From DATLGD01 sp035540755 (GTDB lineage: Bacteria > Actinomycetota > Actinomycetes > Mycobacteriales > SCTD01): a stretch of DNA of 40,874 nt. The notes below the pieces were generated by a model. The model was given only the letters and a program-made list of their open reading frames with translations, was not told where the DNA came from and ran no database searches. Position 1 is the stretch's first letter, and each line of letters starts with the position of its first letter. This document shows, piece after piece, positions 39,629 through 40,874 of this stretch. The stretch lies in contig DATLGD010000065.1 of NCBI GenBank assembly GCA_035540755.1, positions 1-40,874 on the forward strand, in the 5' to 3' direction. The translations under genes and the position numbers were made by a program.

Positions 39629-40752
39629 CCGCGAGCGGCGCACATCCGGCGCACGCCGTCCTCGAGCACGGCGCGGGTCGTGCCGAGGTTGAGCCGGGCG
39701 AACCCGGCGCCGGGCGCGCCGAAGTCGGTGCCCTCCACCAGCGCCACGCGCCCGTGCTCGAGCAGGTGAGCAGCCGGCGCCTCCAGGCCGACGGCGCGGA
39801 AGTCGAGCCAGGCCAGGTACGACGCCTGCGGCGGTGCGTACCCGACGCCCGGCAGCTGCGCCGCGAGCAGCTCCCCGAGCAGCTGCCGGTTGCGATCGAG
39901 GTGCGCGCGCAGGTCGGCCAGCCAGTCGTCACCGTGGCGCCAGGCCGCCACGCTCGCGAGCACGCCGAGGTGACCGCAGCGGAAGGCGACCTCCTCGGGC
40001 AGCCGGCGCAGCCGGTCGGCCACGTCGTCGGAGCCGGCCACCAGGAGGGCCGCCTTGAGACCGGCCAGGTTGAAGGCCTTCGACGCGCTGACGACGGCGA
40101 CGGCGTGCCGCGGTCCCTCCGCCAGGTAAGGCGTGAACGTCGCGCCCGGCAGCGTCAGGGGGGCGTGGATCTCGTCGCTGACCACGATGACGGCGTGCCG
40201 CCGGGCCACCTCGTCCAGCGCGGCGAGCTCGGCGGGCGCCCAGACCCGCCCGGTCGGGTTGTGCGGGCTGCACAGCAGCACGGCGCGGGCGCCGGCGGCG
40301 AGCGCCGCGTCGATGCCGGCGAGGTCGAGGCCGCCGTCGACCAGCGGCACCTGCACGACGGGGCGCCCGTGCTCCGCGGGAACGTGGAAGAACGGGGTGT
40401 ACACCGGCGGGCAGACGACCACCGGGTCGCCCGGGGACGTGAGCATGCGCAGCGCCTCGCCCACGCCGACCATCACGTCGGCGACCGCCCAGCAGCGCGG
40501 TGGCTCGACCTGCCAGCCCCACTGCCGCGCGGCGAAGCCGGCGAAGGCCGGAGCGAGCCGCTCCGGCCAGGCGTAGCCGGTGTCGCCGGTGGTCACGGCG
40601 TCGGTCAGCTCGCCGGTGACGACGTCGGCCAGGCTCACGTCCAGCTCGGCCACCCACATGGGCAGGACGTCCGGCGGGTAGCGGCTCCACTTCGCGCTGC
40701 GCCGCAGGCGCAGGTCCTCGAGCGCCACGTCGTCGAAGTCGTGCAGCACCAT
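39625..40752 (-). CDS. PatB/MalY-type PLP aminotransferase (probable cystathionine beta-lyase)
   Basis: The 375-residue fold-type I enzyme resembles PatB/MalY C-S lyases. Motifs include RRSAKWSRYPPDVLPMWVAELD at the N-terminus (KW-x-RYPPDVLPMWVAELD in short), CSPHNPTGRVW, VSDEIHAPL and the Schiff-base Lys in SASKAFNLAGLK. It would cleave cystathionine or a related thioether. The ATG at 40752 has GGAG close upstream; an in-frame GTG at 40758 is possible. It overlaps hisF tail-to-tail by 4 bp. The remaining 122 bp to the window end (40753-40874) hold no gene I can support; a weak promoter for this gene may lie there. Confidence 0.9.
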   Translation of the reverse strand: MVLHDFDDVALEDLRLRRSAKWSRYPPDVLPMWVAELDVSLADVVTGELTDAVTTGDTGYAWPERLAPAFAGFAARQWGWQVEPPRCWAVADVMVGVGEALRMLTSPGDPVVVCPPVYTPFFHVPAEHGRPVVQVPLVDGGLDLAGIDAALAAGARAVLLCSPHNPTGRVWAPAELAALDEVARRHAVIVVSDEIHAPLTLPGATFTPYLAEGPRHAVAVVSASKAFNLAGLKAALLVAGSDDVADRLRRLPEEVAFRCGHLGVLASVAAWRHGDDWLADLRAHLDRNRQLLGELLAAQLPGVGYAPPQASYLAWLDFRAVGLEAPAAHLLEHGRVALVEGTDFGAPGAGFARLNLGTTRAVLEDGVRRMCAARG

Positions 40753-40874
40753 CAGCACTCCGATCTGGCGAGAGGTCGCGGCGCCCACCCTGGCAGAGCG
40801 GGAATCCGGCGGCACCCGTCGGTGTCAGACCCAGAGGCCCTGCACCGACCCCAGCCCTGGCCCCTGCCCCGGAG

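Noticed and set aside
40753..40874. Possible coding sequence or promoter at the right edge
   Set aside because: The frame upstream of 40752 has no family similarity. A CTGACA-like -35 near 40823-40828 on the minus strand lacks a good -10 at the right distance.

Overview
The window is about 41 kb of very GC-rich DNA. GTG starts are common, 4-bp stop/start overlaps (GTGA, ATGA) are frequent and coding is almost continuous. Gene content and order (end of a division cluster, a Wag31-type DivIVA, a translational T-box before ileS, a PriA-type HisA, WXG100-like proteins) indicate a chromosomal segment of a high-GC actinomycete (Actinomycetota). A Geodermatophilus/Frankia-like lineage is plausible, but the family cannot be fixed from sequence alone. 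No insertion sequence, prophage, tRNA, rRNA or CRISPR array was seen.

Positions 1-263 form a near-perfect inverted repeat. Its right arm is genuine sequence (the last codons of ftsZ and the start of pgeF); its left arm looks like a fold-back chimera at a contig end. Positions 128-4810 hold the distal division cluster: ftsZ tail, pgeF, yggS, sepF, yggT, divIVA and a membrane protein with two Ada-like metal-binding motifs. Positions 4856-6465 (minus) hold an ECF sigma factor overlapping a membrane protein with an unusual extracellular domain. Next come an unrecognised cysteine-containing protein and ileS with a T-box leader (minus). Divergent from ileS run a DksA/TraR-like protein with a histone-H1-like tail, lspA, an RluD-type pseudouridine synthase, a membrane protein and a tandem GNAT acetyltransferase. 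Positions 15159-18348 contain a small membrane protein, a second ECF sigma/zinc anti-sigma pair, a phosphodiesterase-fold protein and a YbaK-type deacylase. dnaE (18549-22082) is followed by a DUF6308-like protein, an amidohydrolase, a lipoprotein, a membrane protein and a LON-domain protein.

The histidine cluster starts at 25942: hisD-hisC-hisB-(small membrane protein)-hisH-(small basic membrane protein)-hisA/priA. hisF is separated from hisA by about 7.9 kb (30966-38857). That insert holds a membrane protein plus a WXG100-like / WXG-toxin-like / unknown trio (31021-33697) headed by two copies of one promoter module. It also holds a gamma-glutamyltransferase-like gene, a HTH/coiled-coil protein, a D-amino-acid-oxidase-like gene, an aldo-keto reductase, an alpha/beta hydrolase and a hotdog thioesterase. 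The window closes with a PatB/MalY-type aminotransferase convergent with hisF.

Regulation visible in the sequence includes many TANNNT-like -10 boxes 6-8 nt upstream of start codons (leaderless transcripts), a T-box that can sequester the ileS Shine-Dalgarno, two ECF/anti-sigma pairs, and a duplicated promoter before the WXG100-like locus. The best candidate for an undescribed system is the orphan type-VII-substrate-like locus at 31021-33697.
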